From: Micromonospora marina
GTDB lineage: Bacteria; Actinomycetota; Actinomycetes; Mycobacteriales; Micromonosporaceae
Length of the DNA stretch: 64,000 nt
Assembly: GCF_900091565.1 (NCBI RefSeq)
Contig: NZ_FMCV01000001.1
Coordinates: forward strand, 310,001 to 374,000
Direction: 5' to 3'
In this document: positions 8,784-17,071 of the stretch, piece after piece
Layout: every line of letters starts with the position of its first letter
How positions within the stretch are numbered: the stretch's first letter is position 1
Position numbers and translations under genes: made by a program
The notes under the pieces: model-generated
Databases searched by the model: none
Told to the model about the DNA's origin: nothing
What the model saw: the letters and a program-made list of their open reading frames with translations, nothing else

Positions 8784-9776
8784 ATGTCCGAGACGACCCC
8801 CGCCCCCGAACCGGCCGCCGGACCGAGCGACCCGACCGCCGCGCCGGCCACGCCGCAGCCCTCGTCCTGGACGCCGCCGGACCCGCTGGCCGCACCGCAG
8901 CCGTGGACGCCTCCCGCGCCCTGGTCGCCGCCCCCGGCTCCGAGCCCGTGGGCGGCGGCCGGCCCGGTGAGCGCGTCCGGAGCCGACCCGGCCGCGTCCC
9001 CGAGCGGCACCGGCCGGGCGGTGGGCGAACCGGGCTGGGCAGCTCCGGCCGACCCGGTCGCCATGCCGCGCCCGGCCGTCCCACCGGTTCCCGGCGATCC
9101 CCAGGCGTCCGGGCTCCCAGGCGCGGCCGGGCGGCCGTCCCAGCCCGGCGCCCCGGGCCACCCGGCACCGCCCGGCTGGGGGCCGGGCGCCTACCCGCCC
9201 GGCCCCTACCAGGCCGGGTCGTACCCGCCCGGCCCGCACCCGCCCGGGCCCTACCCGCCGCCGTACGCGTATCCGGGCATGCCGGCACAGCGCGGCGGCA
9301 ACGGCTGGGTGGCCGGCCTGGTGATCGGCATCGTCACCGTGCTGGCGCTCATCGTCTGCGGCTGCGTCGGGCTGTCCTTCCTCGGCCGGGCCATGGACGG
9401 CGGGAGCGCTTCCGGCGAGCGGTACGACGACCCGTTCTACGGCGAACCCGACGGATGGGCCGACGAGCCCACCCCTCCCCCGGCCACGCCGGCCACGACC
9501 CCCTCGGGCGGCCCGGGCCGGTTCACCGTCCTGTACGAGGTGACCGGCTCCGAGGGCGAGGCTGAGGTGCAGTTCTACGACGCGAACGGCGACTTCCACC
9601 TGCTCGACTCCGTCGACTCGCCCTGGCGGCTGAGATTCACCACAAGCGACCGTGAGCGGGTCCAGATCGTCACAAGCGCCGGACGCGCCGGCCAAGTGAC
9701 CTGCCGGATAACCATCGACGGCAAGGTCGTCGCCCAGAACTCGGGAAGATGGGGTGTGGCCTGCTTCGGCTGGTGA
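8784..9776 (+). CDS. proline-rich membrane protein with MmpS-like C-terminal domain
   Basis: The 330-residue protein has three parts. Residues 1-170 are a low-complexity Pro/Ala/Gly region with repeated PPGPYP and PPGPHP units, probably cytoplasmic. One membrane helix follows (about residues 175-200, VAGLVIGIVTVLALIV). The extracytoplasmic C-terminus (from about 245) is FTVLYEVTGSEGEAEVQF...ITIDGKVVAQNSG, the beta-sandwich pattern of MmpS transport accessory proteins. MmpS normally pairs with an MmpL exporter, but none is encoded nearby. The 243-bp gap to the divergent glmS holds the promoters; no clear hexamers were found for this gene. Confidence 0.7.
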   Translation: MSETTPAPEPAAGPSDPTAAPATPQPSSWTPPDPLAAPQPWTPPAPWSPPPAPSPWAAAGPVSASGADPAASPSGTGRAVGEPGWAAPADPVAMPRPAVPPVPGDPQASGLPGAAGRPSQPGAPGHPAPPGWGPGAYPPGPYQAGSYPPGPHPPGPYPPPYAYPGMPAQRGGNGWVAGLVIGIVTVLALIVCGCVGLSFLGRAMDGGSASGERYDDPFYGEPDGWADEPTPPPATPATTPSGGPGRFTVLYEVTGSEGEAEVQFYDANGDFHLLDSVDSPWRLRFTTSDRERVQIVTSAGRAGQVTCRITIDGKVVAQNSGRWGVACFGW

Positions 9777-9794
9777 GCGGTCGGCGGCGGGCCG

Positions 9795-9800
9795 TAGGCT
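9795..9800 (+). promoter_or_regulatory. candidate -10 element of dapC (leaderless)
   Basis: TAGGCT followed by exactly 7 nt and the GTG start. It supports a GTG start at 9808 rather than any upstream ATG. Confidence 0.6.
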
Positions 9801-9807
9801 GGCCGCC

Positions 9808-10995
9808 GTGACGACGACCGATCCCCTGGTGGCCCGGATGCGGCCGTTCGGCACCACCGTCTTCGCCGAGATGTCCGCGCTCGCAGTGCGCACCGGAGCG
9901 GTCAACCTCGGGCAGGGCTTCCCGGACACCGACGGCCCGCCGGAGATGCTCGCCGCCGCCGCCGAGGCGCTGCGTACCGGCCACAACCAGTACCCGCCCG
10001 GTCCGGGGATCCCCGCGCTGCGCGCCGCCGTCGCCGACCACCAGCGCCGGTTCTGGGGGCTGGAGTACGACCCGGACGGCGAGATCGTGGTGACCGCCGG
10101 GGCGACCGAGGCGGTCGCGGCGAGCATCCTCGCACTCTGCGAGCCGGGTGACGAGGTGATCTGCTTCGAGCCGTACTACGACTCGTACGCCGCCTCGGTC
10201 GCGCTCGCCGGTGCGGTCCGCCGTCCGGTGACGCTGCGGCCCGGCCCCGACGGCCGGTACGCGTTCGACCCGGACGAGCTGCGCGCCGCGTTCGGGCCAC
10301 GTACCCGGCTGGTGCTGCTGAACTCGCCGCACAACCCGACCGGCAAGGTCTTCACCGCCGACGAGCTGACGACGGTGGCCGAGCTGTGCCGGGCACACGA
10401 CGTGTACGCGGTCACCGACGAGGTCTACGAGCATCTGGTGTTCACCGACGCCGCCGCGCCGCACGTACCGCTGGCCACGCTGCCCGGCATGCGGGAGCGG
10501 ACGCTGCGCATCTCGTCGGCCGGGAAGACGTTCTCCTGCACCGGCTGGAAGGTCGGCTGGGTGAGCGGTCCGGCACCGCTGGTGGCGGCGGTGCTGCGGG
10601 TGAAACAGTTCCTGACGTTCGTCAACGCCGGGCCGCTGCAACCGGCGGTGGCGGTGGCGCTCGGGCTGCCGGACGCGTACTTCACCGGCTTCCGGGACGA
10701 CATGCAACGCCGCCGGGACCAGCTCGCCGCCGGCCTGGCCGACGCCGGCTTCGGCGTGCTCGCGCCGGAGGGCACCTACTTCGTCACCGCCGACGTCACG
10801 CCGCTGGGTGGCCGGGACGGGGTGGAGTTCTGCCGGGCGCTGCCGGAGCGCTGCGGTGTGGTGGCGGTGCCCACGCAGGTGTTCTACGACGACGTGGAGG
10901 CCGGCCGCCGGCTGGTCCGGTTCGCGTTCTGCAAGCGATCCGAGGTGCTGGCCGAAGCGGTGACCCGGCTGCGCCGGCTCCAGGAGAAGGGATGA
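9808..10995 (+). CDS. dapC: PLP aminotransferase, probable N-succinyldiaminopimelate aminotransferase
   Basis: Fold-type I class I/II aminotransferase of 395 residues. It shows NLGQGFPDTDGPP, NQYPPGPG, the Asn/Tyr pair in LLNSPHNPTGK and TDEVYEHLVF, the PLP lysine in ISSAGKTFSCTGWK, and the C-terminal Arg in LVRFAFCKR. From general family knowledge it closely resembles the mycobacterial protein assigned as DapC, which acts in lysine and meso-DAP synthesis. The same subfamily contains kynurenine and methionine aminotransferases, so the substrate is inferred. The GTG start fits the leaderless promoter; translation from an ATG 54 nt upstream would overlap the previous gene. Confidence 0.8.
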   Translation: MTTTDPLVARMRPFGTTVFAEMSALAVRTGAVNLGQGFPDTDGPPEMLAAAAEALRTGHNQYPPGPGIPALRAAVADHQRRFWGLEYDPDGEIVVTAGATEAVAASILALCEPGDEVICFEPYYDSYAASVALAGAVRRPVTLRPGPDGRYAFDPDELRAAFGPRTRLVLLNSPHNPTGKVFTADELTTVAELCRAHDVYAVTDEVYEHLVFTDAAAPHVPLATLPGMRERTLRISSAGKTFSCTGWKVGWVSGPAPLVAAVLRVKQFLTFVNAGPLQPAVAVALGLPDAYFTGFRDDMQRRRDQLAAGLADAGFGVLAPEGTYFVTADVTPLGGRDGVEFCRALPERCGVVAVPTQVFYDDVEAGRRLVRFAFCKRSEVLAEAVTRLRRLQEKG

Positions 10996-11234
10996 GCGAC
11001 GGGCAGGTCACGCGGCTGCGCCGGTTCGCCGCCCAGCGCGGCTGCGACACGATGCTCTCCGGCGTACGCCCGGCCTCCGTCCGGGAGCAGCTCGCCGCAC
11101 TCGATCAGGTGGCCGGCGGGCCGCCGGACCAGGCGGCCGGTCCGGTCAGGCGGCCGGGCTGGCGGTGCGGACCTGCTCGGCGATGCGCTCGGCGACCTCG
11201 CGCGCGGTGGTCTCGGTGGCCGCCTCGACCATGA
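10992..11234 (+). CDS. possible small protein coupled to dapC
   Basis: An ATG overlapping the dapC stop (ATGA) opens an 80-codon frame beginning [19 protein letters not shown]. Codon third positions are strongly G/C through about residue 52, as in real genes here. The rest lies antisense to the 3' end of glmM and becomes Arg/Pro-rich, which looks non-coding. It may be a genuine short protein with a tail overlapping glmM, or the start of a gene truncated at the glmM side. No family recognised. Confidence 0.35.
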   Translation: MSDGQVTRLRRFAAQRGCDTMLSGVRPASVREQLAALDQVAGGPPDQAAGPVRRPGWRCGPARRCARRPRARWSRWPPRP

Positions 11235-12501
11235 CCCGCACCAGCGGCTCGGTGCCGGAGGGCCGCAGCAGCACCCGGCCGGTCTCGCCCAGTTCCGCCT
11301 CGGCGCGCTCGACCTCGGCGCGGACGGCGGGTGCGGCGGCGCCGACGGTACGGTCCCCGACCGGCACGTTGATCAGCACCTGGGGCAGCTTGGTGACCAC
11401 GGCGGCCAGCTCGGCCAGCGAGGTGCCGGTGGCGGCCATCCGCGCCATCAGGTGCAGGCCGGTCAGCACGCCGTCGCCGGTGGTGGCGTAGGCGGGCAGC
11501 ACGATGTGTCCGCTCTGCTCTCCGCCGAGCGCCAGACCGGAGGCGCGCAGTTCCTCCAGCACGTACCGGTCGCCGACCTTGGTCTCGACCAGCCGGATGC
11601 CGTGCTCGGACATGGCCAGCCGGAGACCGAGGTTGCTCATCACGGTGGCGACCAGGGTGTCCTGGGTCAGCTCGCCGGCGTCCCGCATGGCCAGCGCGAG
11701 GATCGCCATGACCTGGTCGCCGTCGACCTCGTCGCCGTCGGCGGTGACCGCGACACAGCGGTCGGCGTCGCCGTCGTGGGCGATGCCGAGGTGGGCGCCG
11801 TGCTCGACCACGGCGGCGCGCAGCGCGTCGATGTGGTTGGAGCCGCACTCGTCGTTGATGTTGAGCCCGTCCGGCTCGGCGTGGATGGCGACCACCTCGG
11901 CGCCTGCTTCCCGGTAGGCGACCGGGGCGACGTCGGCCGCCGCGCCGTTGGCGCAGTCGACGACGACCTTGATCCCGTCGAGGCGGTGCGGCACGGTGCC
12001 GACCAGGTGCTGGACGTAGTGGTCGGCGCCGTCGAGCAGGTCGTGTACCCGGCCCACGCCGGCGCCGATCGGGCGCTTCCAGGCGGTGGTGGCGTTGGCC
12101 TTCACCGCCTCCTCGATCCGCATCTCGATCTCGTCGGGCAGCTTGTGCCCGCCGGCGGCGAACAGCTTGATGCCGTTGTCAGGCATCGGGTTGTGCGAGG
12201 CGGAGAGCATCACGCCCAGGTCGGCCTTGGCCTCGGCGGTGAGGAACGCCACCGCCGGGGTGGGCAGCACGCCGACCCGGACCACGTTGGCGCCGGCGCT
12301 GGTGAGCCCGGCGACCACCGCCGCCTCCAGCATCTCGCCGCTGGCCCGGGTGTCCCGGCCGACCACCGCGAGCGGCGGATGGCTCTTGTCGGTCTCGGCC
12401 AGCGTGTGGGCCGCGGCCACCGCGACCGCCAGCGCCAACTCCGGGGTGAGATCCGCGTTCGCCCGCCCGCGTACGCCGTCCGTGCCGAACAACCGGCCCA
12501 T
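11146..12501 (-). CDS. glmM: phosphoglucosamine mutase
   Basis: Converts glucosamine-6-P to glucosamine-1-P between GlmS and GlmU. The 451-residue protein begins [12 protein letters not shown]. The phosphoserine loop is MLSASHNP, the metal-binding loop is DGDADRC, and the sugar-binding GGEQSGH and the terminal phosphate-binding [12 protein letters not shown] are all intact. The ATG at 12501 has GGAGG 9 nt upstream; a TTG three codons earlier sits too close to that site. It follows rplM-rpsI with a terminator between, the conserved actinomycete order. Confidence 0.96.
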   Translation of the reverse strand: MGRLFGTDGVRGRANADLTPELALAVAVAAAHTLAETDKSHPPLAVVGRDTRASGEMLEAAVVAGLTSAGANVVRVGVLPTPAVAFLTAEAKADLGVMLSASHNPMPDNGIKLFAAGGHKLPDEIEMRIEEAVKANATTAWKRPIGAGVGRVHDLLDGADHYVQHLVGTVPHRLDGIKVVVDCANGAAADVAPVAYREAGAEVVAIHAEPDGLNINDECGSNHIDALRAAVVEHGAHLGIAHDGDADRCVAVTADGDEVDGDQVMAILALAMRDAGELTQDTLVATVMSNLGLRLAMSEHGIRLVETKVGDRYVLEELRASGLALGGEQSGHIVLPAYATTGDGVLTGLHLMARMAATGTSLAELAAVVTKLPQVLINVPVGDRTVGAAAPAVRAEVERAEAELGETGRVLLRPSGTEPLVRVMVEAATETTAREVAERIAEQVRTASPAA

Positions 12502-12546
12502 ACCCGCCAACCTCCGTGGAACTGCCGATAAGGAGAGAAACGCGGA

Positions 12547-12588
12547 ACGGCCGGTCCGCCTCCCGGCGAGGGGAAGCGGACCGGCCGT
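12547..12588. terminator. hairpin terminator after rpsI
   Basis: A 13-bp perfect stem, ACGGCCGGTCCGC with GCGGACCGGCCGT, around a 16-nt loop. It lies 30 nt after the rpsI stop and upstream of glmM, so the rplM-rpsI transcript likely ends here. Confidence 0.75.
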
Positions 12589-12617
12589 CCGTCAGAAGTA
12601 CAAGGCGCCTGTGGTGA

Positions 12618-13082
12618 TCAGCGCTTCGAGTACTGGGGAGCCTTGCGGGCCTTCTTGAGGCCGTACTTCTTGCTCTCCTTGACCCGGGCGTCACGGGTCA
12701 GGAAGCCGGCCTTCTTCAGGGCCGGGCGGTCGTCGGGCTCGCTGACGATCAGCGCCCGGGCGATGGCGAGCCGCAGCGCGCCGGCCTGGCCGGTGGTGCC
12801 GCCGCCACGCAGGTTGGCGATCACGTCGAACGCCTCGGGCTTCTCGGCGGTGACCAGCGGGTCCTTGATGAGCTGCTGGTGCACCTTGCTCGGGAAGTAG
12901 GCCTCGAGGTCGCGGCCGTTGCAGGTGATCTTGCCGGTGCCCGGCACGATCCGGACCCGGACGATGGCTTCCTTGCGCCGACCCACGGTCTGGATCGGGC
13001 GGTCACCACGGGGCGCGCGCGCGACGGGCGCCGGCGCCTCGGTGGCCTCGGGGGCGACCTCGGTGGCGGTGATGTCGGTCAT
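12618..13082 (-). CDS. rpsI: 30S ribosomal protein S9
   Basis: S9 contacts tRNA in the P site through its C-terminal tail, here [15 protein letters not shown]. The core [15 protein letters not shown] and [14 protein letters not shown] motifs are present. The ATG at 13082 has GAAGGAAG upstream and gives 154 residues, with an acidic/Ala/Pro N-terminal extension usual in actinomycetes. A GTG overlapping the rplM stop would add eight residues and is less likely. Co-transcribed with rplM. Confidence 0.97.
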   Translation of the reverse strand: MTDITATEVAPEATEAPAPVARAPRGDRPIQTVGRRKEAIVRVRIVPGTGKITCNGRDLEAYFPSKVHQQLIKDPLVTAEKPEAFDVIANLRGGGTTGQAGALRLAIARALIVSEPDDRPALKKAGFLTRDARVKESKKYGLKKARKAPQYSKR

Positions 13083-13102
13083 GCTGCTTCCTTCGCCCGC
13101 GC

Positions 13103-13546
13103 TCACTGCGCGATCTGCTTGATCTCGAACGGCACCGGCTGCTGCGCGGTGTGCGGGTGCTCGGCACCGGCGTAGACCTTCAGCTTCTTGAGAATCTGGC
13201 GGCCCAGCTTGTTGTGCGGGAGCATGCCCTTCACGGCCAGCTCGATGGCCCGCTCGGGCCGCTTGGTCAGCAGCTCGTCGTAGCCGACCCGCTTCAGGCC
13301 ACCCGGGTAACCGGAGTGGCGGTAAGCGACCTTCGTCTGACGCTTGTTGCCGGTCAGCGCGACCTTGCCCGCGTTCACGATGACGACGAAGTCGCCCGTG
13401 TCGACGTGCGGCGCGAAAGTCGGCTTGTGCTTGCCACGCAGGAGCGTGGCGGCGTGGGTCGCCAGGCGGCCCAGCACGACATCAGAGGCGTCGATGACGT
13501 GCCACTGACGCTCGATCTCACCCGGCTTCGGGCTGTACGTACGCAC
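13103..13546 (-). CDS. rplM: 50S ribosomal protein L13
   Basis: L13 is an early assembly protein of the large subunit. The GTG start ([19 protein letters not shown]) has CAAGGT upstream and gives the normal 147 residues. [13 protein letters not shown] and the [10 protein letters not shown] segments are diagnostic. It leads the rplM-rpsI operon. In this genome it is separated from truA by about 38 kb of other genes, unlike in Streptomyces. Confidence 0.97.
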   Translation of the reverse strand: MRTYSPKPGEIERQWHVIDASDVVLGRLATHAATLLRGKHKPTFAPHVDTGDFVVIVNAGKVALTGNKRQTKVAYRHSGYPGGLKRVGYDELLTKRPERAIELAVKGMLPHNKLGRQILKKLKVYAGAEHPHTAQQPVPFEIKQIAQ

Positions 13547-13632
13547 AGGTCTACCTTGTCTCGTCGTCGGTCTGGGGTCGCGCGCCGAGGTGACCGGGAG
13601 TACCCAGCCGGACCAGCGCGCACGAACGACCA

Positions 13633-13638
13633 AGCGTA
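13633..13638 (-). promoter_or_regulatory. possible -10 element for rplM-rpsI
   Basis: TACGCT on the minus strand in the 209-bp gap between narK and rplM, giving a leader of about 80 nt. No convincing -35 was found. The rest of the gap shows nothing recognisable. Confidence 0.3.
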
Positions 13639-13755
13639 CCTGATGCGGCACGCCTAAGAATGTCGTACAACAGCAGGCAACGATACCCGGCCGCCCGGCG
13701 GCAGGTCAAAACGGGGTCGCACCGCGCGTGGCCTGCGGGTTCGTCATGGCACAGG

Positions 13756-15123
13756 TCACACGTTGGTCAGCGTACGCGGCCCGGGGCGCAGGTAGACCAC
13801 CCAGGTCACCAGGAAGCAGAGCGCGTACCAGCCGATGAAGGCCAGGTAGGCGGCGTCGGCGGTGCCGGAGGTCAGGAACGACTGCCGGAACGCCACGTTC
13901 ACCAGCACGCCGCCGGAGGCGCCGACCGCCCCGGCGATGCCGATCACCGCCCCGGACAGCCGCCGGGCCCGCCGCTGCGCCGCCTCCGGATCGCCGGTCA
14001 GCTCGCCCTCCGCGACGGCCCGGGCCCGGAAGATCGCCGGGATCATCTTGTACGTCGAGCCGTTGCCGATGCCGGAGAAGACGAACAGCGCCAGGAACCC
14101 GGCCAGGTAGAGCGGGAACGACCGGTCCCGGGCGGCGTACAGCACCAGCCCGGCCCCGGCGGCCATCGCCACGAAGTTCCAGAACGTGACCCGGGCGCCG
14201 CCCAGCCGGTCGGCGAGCTGGCCGCCCACGGGCCGGATCAGCGACCCGATCAGCGGGCCGAGGAAGGTCAGCCAGGCGGCGTCGACGGGCGTCGGGAACC
14301 GCTCGTGGAACTGGAGCTGGAGCACCTGGCCGAAGGCGAACCCGAAGCCGATGAACGAGCCGAACGTGCCCACGTAGAGCAGCGACATCACCCAGGTGTG
14401 CGGGTCGCGGGCGGCCGCGCGCAGCGCGCCGGGCTCGTTGCGCGCCCCCGGCACGTTGTCCAGCCACCGGGCCGCGGCCAGCGCGGCCAGCACGATCAGC
14501 GGCAGGTAGACCGCCGGCACCAACCGGGGGTACGCGGCGCCGGCGGTCGCCAGCACCGCCAGCCCCACGAGTTGCACGGCCGGTACGCCCAGGTTGCCGC
14601 CGCCGGCGTTGAGCCCGAGTGCTCGGCCCTTGAGCCGCTCCGGGAAGAACAGGTTGATGTTCGCCATCGACGAGGCGAAGTTGCCGCCGCCGACGCCGGA
14701 CAGGCAGGCCAGCACCATCAGCGTGGCGTACGACACCCCGGGTTCGATCAGCACTGCCATCGGCACCGCCGGCACGAGCAGCAGCAGGGCGCTCACGATG
14801 GTCCAGTTCCGGCCGCCGAACCGGGCCACGGCCAGCGTGTACGGCAGCCGCAGCACCGCGCCCAGCGCGGCCGGCACGGCGGTGAGCAGGAACTTCCCGG
14901 CCGGGTCGATGCCGTACTCGGGGCCCAGGAACAGCACCGTCACCGACCAGAGGCTCCACACGGAGAAGCCGACATGTTCGGCGAAGATCGAGACGTACAG
15001 GTTGCGCCGGGCCACCCGGGCGCCGCCGGCCGCCCAGAACGCCGGGTCCTCCGGCCGCCATTCGGTGAGCCGGCCGGCGGTGGGGGCCGGCGGCGTGGTC
15101 GGTGCGGAAGCGAGCGTGCTCAC
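13756..15123 (-). CDS. narK: nitrate/nitrite MFS transporter (NarK/NasA type)
   Basis: A 455-residue protein with about twelve hydrophobic segments after a 40-residue cytoplasmic N-terminus. The NNP-family signatures are visible: FLTAVPAALGAVLRLPYT near helix 2, the glycine-rich CLSGVGGGNFASSMANI in helix 5 and NAGGGNLGV. It should import nitrate for the nasA-nirBD pathway 2.8 kb away. GTG start with GGAGGAG 8 nt upstream. Unusually, it is cut off from the nas operon by two toxin-antitoxin modules and a methyltransferase. A half GlnR box lies upstream. Confidence 0.9.
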   Translation of the reverse strand: MSTLASAPTTPPAPTAGRLTEWRPEDPAFWAAGGARVARRNLYVSIFAEHVGFSVWSLWSVTVLFLGPEYGIDPAGKFLLTAVPAALGAVLRLPYTLAVARFGGRNWTIVSALLLLVPAVPMAVLIEPGVSYATLMVLACLSGVGGGNFASSMANINLFFPERLKGRALGLNAGGGNLGVPAVQLVGLAVLATAGAAYPRLVPAVYLPLIVLAALAAARWLDNVPGARNEPGALRAAARDPHTWVMSLLYVGTFGSFIGFGFAFGQVLQLQFHERFPTPVDAAWLTFLGPLIGSLIRPVGGQLADRLGGARVTFWNFVAMAAGAGLVLYAARDRSFPLYLAGFLALFVFSGIGNGSTYKMIPAIFRARAVAEGELTGDPEAAQRRARRLSGAVIGIAGAVGASGGVLVNVAFRQSFLTSGTADAAYLAFIGWYALCFLVTWVVYLRPGPRTLTNV

Positions 15124-15171
15124 TGACGGACTCCTCCTCGTCGATGACGAGGGCGACGCTCTCAGCCGGTG

Positions 15172-15187
15172 GTTTCCCCGGCGTGCC
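15172..15187 (-). promoter_or_regulatory. half GlnR-box-like site upstream of narK
   Basis: On the minus strand GGCAC, six bases, then GAAAC, matching one a/b half of the GlnR consensus (GTNAC-N6-GAAAC) at 9 of 9 defined bases except one. It lies about 50 bp before narK. The second half is not convincing, so this is weaker than the nasA box. Confidence 0.35.
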
Positions 15188-15247
15188 CCGCGCGCGTCGG
15201 CCCGGCAACGGAGATCGCACGTCCGCCGGACGGCGCCGGTGAGGTGC

Positions 15248-15541
15248 TCACAGCTCCTGGAGGATCCGCAGCGCCCGGCCGACCCGCTGCATGGTCTCGG
15301 TGTCGGCCACGTCCACGCACTCGGTGAACCATTTCTTCATCGGTGCGGAGATCCGGTCGGGCATCACCACGTACGGGCCCATCGGCACGGCGAGCGGCGA
15401 GTCGCGCAGCAGCGTCTCCTCGACCACCTCGGCCACGATCACGATGGGCACCGCCGTGGCGTTGTAGACGTCGGAGCTGATCACCAGGCCGAGCCGTTCC
15501 CGGGCGCCGGAGATGCGCCAGACCTCACCCCTACGCAGCAC
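15248..15541 (-). CDS. MazF/PemK-family toxin
   Basis: 97 residues starting at GTG: LRRGEVWRISG followed by RLGLVISSDVYNA, the typical first strands of the MazF/PemK fold, and a PYVVMPDRIS segment. The family cleaves mRNA at specific triplets or pentamers. Its start overlaps the end of the upstream antitoxin gene by 11 nt, giving the usual antitoxin-first arrangement and translational coupling. Length is close to the family norm of about 110. Confidence 0.8.
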   Translation of the reverse strand: MLRRGEVWRISGARERLGLVISSDVYNATAVPIVIVAEVVEETLLRDSPLAVPMGPYVVMPDRISAPMKKWFTECVDVADTETMQRVGRALRILQEL

Positions 15542-15788
15542 GCGGACGCCCGCCGAACAGGGCGTCGTCGACGAGCGCGGCCTCCTGGGCGTCGGCCACG
15601 GCGGCGGTTTCCAGGTCCAGGCCGGCGCGGCCGACCGCGTCGGCGTGCGCGGTGAAGACCTCCCGCAGCGCCTTCTCCCGGGCGGCCTGGTCCATCCAGG
15701 CGGAGAGGGAGAGCCCTTCCCGCTTGGCGAACCGACGCGCCTCCTCGATCGTCTCGTCGGAGAACGACAACGTCACCTTGGCGGTCAT
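15531..15788 (-). CDS. ribbon-helix-helix antitoxin
   Basis: 85 residues. The N-terminus MTAKVTLSFSDETIEEARRFAKREGLSLSAW is a clear ribbon-helix-helix DNA-binding domain. The C-terminus is acidic and probably wraps the toxin. The ATG at 15788 is preferred because TAGTCT lies exactly 7 nt upstream, giving a leaderless mRNA; an in-frame upstream start adds six unlikely residues. It should neutralise the MazF-like toxin and autorepress. Confidence 0.8.
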   Translation of the reverse strand: MTAKVTLSFSDETIEEARRFAKREGLSLSAWMDQAAREKALREVFTAHADAVGRAGLDLETAAVADAQEAALVDDALFGGRPRAA

Positions 15789-15795
15789 GCCGGGA

Positions 15796-15801
15796 AGACT
15801 A
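15796..15801 (-). promoter_or_regulatory. candidate -10 element of the mazE-like gene (leaderless)
   Basis: TAGTCT on the minus strand, 7 nt before the ATG of the RHH antitoxin; no ribosome-binding site. Confidence 0.55.
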
Positions 15802-15963
15802 CCCATCGGTGTGACCGCCAGTCATCCTCGTCCCCGCCGATCGGGGATTGGGACACCATCAGGTGAAACAACCGAAGCTGGTTGCGGATATTGCACTTGG
15901 AAGGGACCATGGGATGAGTCCGGACGGTCAGGACGCGAGCCGCATCTGCCACAGGGAGCCGCC

Positions 15964-16431
15964 ATGAGCCTCAGCACCGGCATGGCCGCCTCGGTCATGC
16001 CCACCGATGGAGCGGAGCGCCAGAAGGCAGCCGCCATGGAGGAGTTCCTCGTGCGGCACCCCCTTGACGCAGGCGAGGGGGTAGCCCGCCTCGTCTCGGC
16101 GGACGGCGAAGAGGTCGAGGTTCCCGCCCAGATGTTCGACGTCCTCCATCAGATCTCGGCGATGCTCGCCCGCGGCGACGGCGTCGCGATCAGCGCCGTC
16201 TCCCGCGAACTGACGACGACCGAGGCGGCGAAGCTGCTGGGCATGTCCCGCCCCACACTCGTGCGCCTTCTGGAGAGCGGGGCGATCGCGTCCCACCGCG
16301 TCGGGAGCCACCGGCGCCTCTTCCTCCGCGACGTCCTCGCATTCCGGCAACGGCAGATGGAGGAGCGACGGAAGTCGTACGAGGCCCTGATGTGGGAGTC
16401 CGACGCGCTGGGCTTCACCGACGACGTGTAG
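15964..16431 (+). CDS. excisionase-type helix-turn-helix antitoxin
   Basis: 155 residues. The C-terminal half holds a MerR/excisionase-like HTH, LTTTEAAKLLGMSRPTLVRLL, followed by the wing SHRVGSHRRLFLRDVLAF. The N-terminal half is helical and acidic, probably the toxin-binding part. The ATG has AGGGAG 7 nt upstream. A PIN-domain gene follows after 40 nt, a known type II pair. An imperfect repeat, CAACC-N6-GGTTG, about 95 bp upstream could be its operator. A separate toxin-antitoxin pair lies divergently next to it. Confidence 0.8.
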   Translation: MSLSTGMAASVMPTDGAERQKAAAMEEFLVRHPLDAGEGVARLVSADGEEVEVPAQMFDVLHQISAMLARGDGVAISAVSRELTTTEAAKLLGMSRPTLVRLLESGAIASHRVGSHRRLFLRDVLAFRQRQMEERRKSYEALMWESDALGFTDDV

Positions 16432-16458
16432 TTCCCGGACCGGCCACGGGGCGCTGGG

Positions 16459-16464
16459 TAGGGT
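16459..16464 (+). promoter_or_regulatory. candidate -10 element of the PIN toxin gene (leaderless)
   Basis: TAGGGT followed by exactly 7 nt and GTG at 16472. It sits between the antitoxin and toxin genes and would let the toxin be transcribed on its own. Confidence 0.5.
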
Positions 16465-16471
16465 GTCCACT

Positions 16472-17071
16472 GTGATCCCCAGCGCCGCCCTGGTGTTCCT
16501 GGACGCGAACGTTCTCTATTCCAGGACCCTTCGCGACTGGATCAGCCTTCTCGCGCTCGAAGGCGACTGCGCCGTCTTCGATCTGCGGTACAGCGAGGAC
16601 GTCCTGGCGGAATGGATGTACCGCCTGCGCCGCAAGCGGCCCGAGCATTCCGAGCAGGCGATCGGCGGGCAGCGGCGACGCTTCGTCCAGGCGTTCCCGT
16701 ACGGCCTCGTCACCGGCTGTTCGCCGAACGACGTGCCGTGCCCGCCGGACCCGGACGACCGGCACGTGCTGGCCGCCGCCGTCCACGGGCGCGCCGACAT
16801 CCTGGTGACCGACGACCGGCGCGCCTTTCCGCCGGAATGCGTACGGGAATCACTGTCGGTCTTGACCGCCGACGAGTTCCTCAACTGGGTGGCCGACCAT
16901 TCGACGCCGCTGGTCCTGCAGACGATGGCGCGGCAGATCGACTACTACCGGCGCAGCCTGGTCGCCGAGGACAAGAACCTGGTCGAACTGATCGCCCACC
17001 TACGGAAGGCCGGCGCACCCCGTTTCGCCGAGCGGCTCGAGAATCATCTCGCCGGTCCCCCCGGCCGCTGA
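16472..17071 (+). CDS. PIN-domain ribonuclease toxin
   Basis: 199 residues. The acidic cluster of PIN nucleases is visible: FLDANVLYS at the N-terminus, SEDVLAEWMYRL, PPDPDDRHVLAAA, and ILVTDDRRAF. A helical C-terminal extension of about 60 residues follows the domain. It should cleave RNA and be held by the HTH antitoxin. The GTG at 16472 is chosen because of the TAGGGT-N7 arrangement; a GTG 9 nt earlier overlaps that hexamer. Its 3' end overlaps the convergent methyltransferase gene by 28 bp. Confidence 0.82.
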   Translation: MIPSAALVFLDANVLYSRTLRDWISLLALEGDCAVFDLRYSEDVLAEWMYRLRRKRPEHSEQAIGGQRRRFVQAFPYGLVTGCSPNDVPCPPDPDDRHVLAAAVHGRADILVTDDRRAFPPECVRESLSVLTADEFLNWVADHSTPLVLQTMARQIDYYRRSLVAEDKNLVELIAHLRKAGAPRFAERLENHLAGPPGR

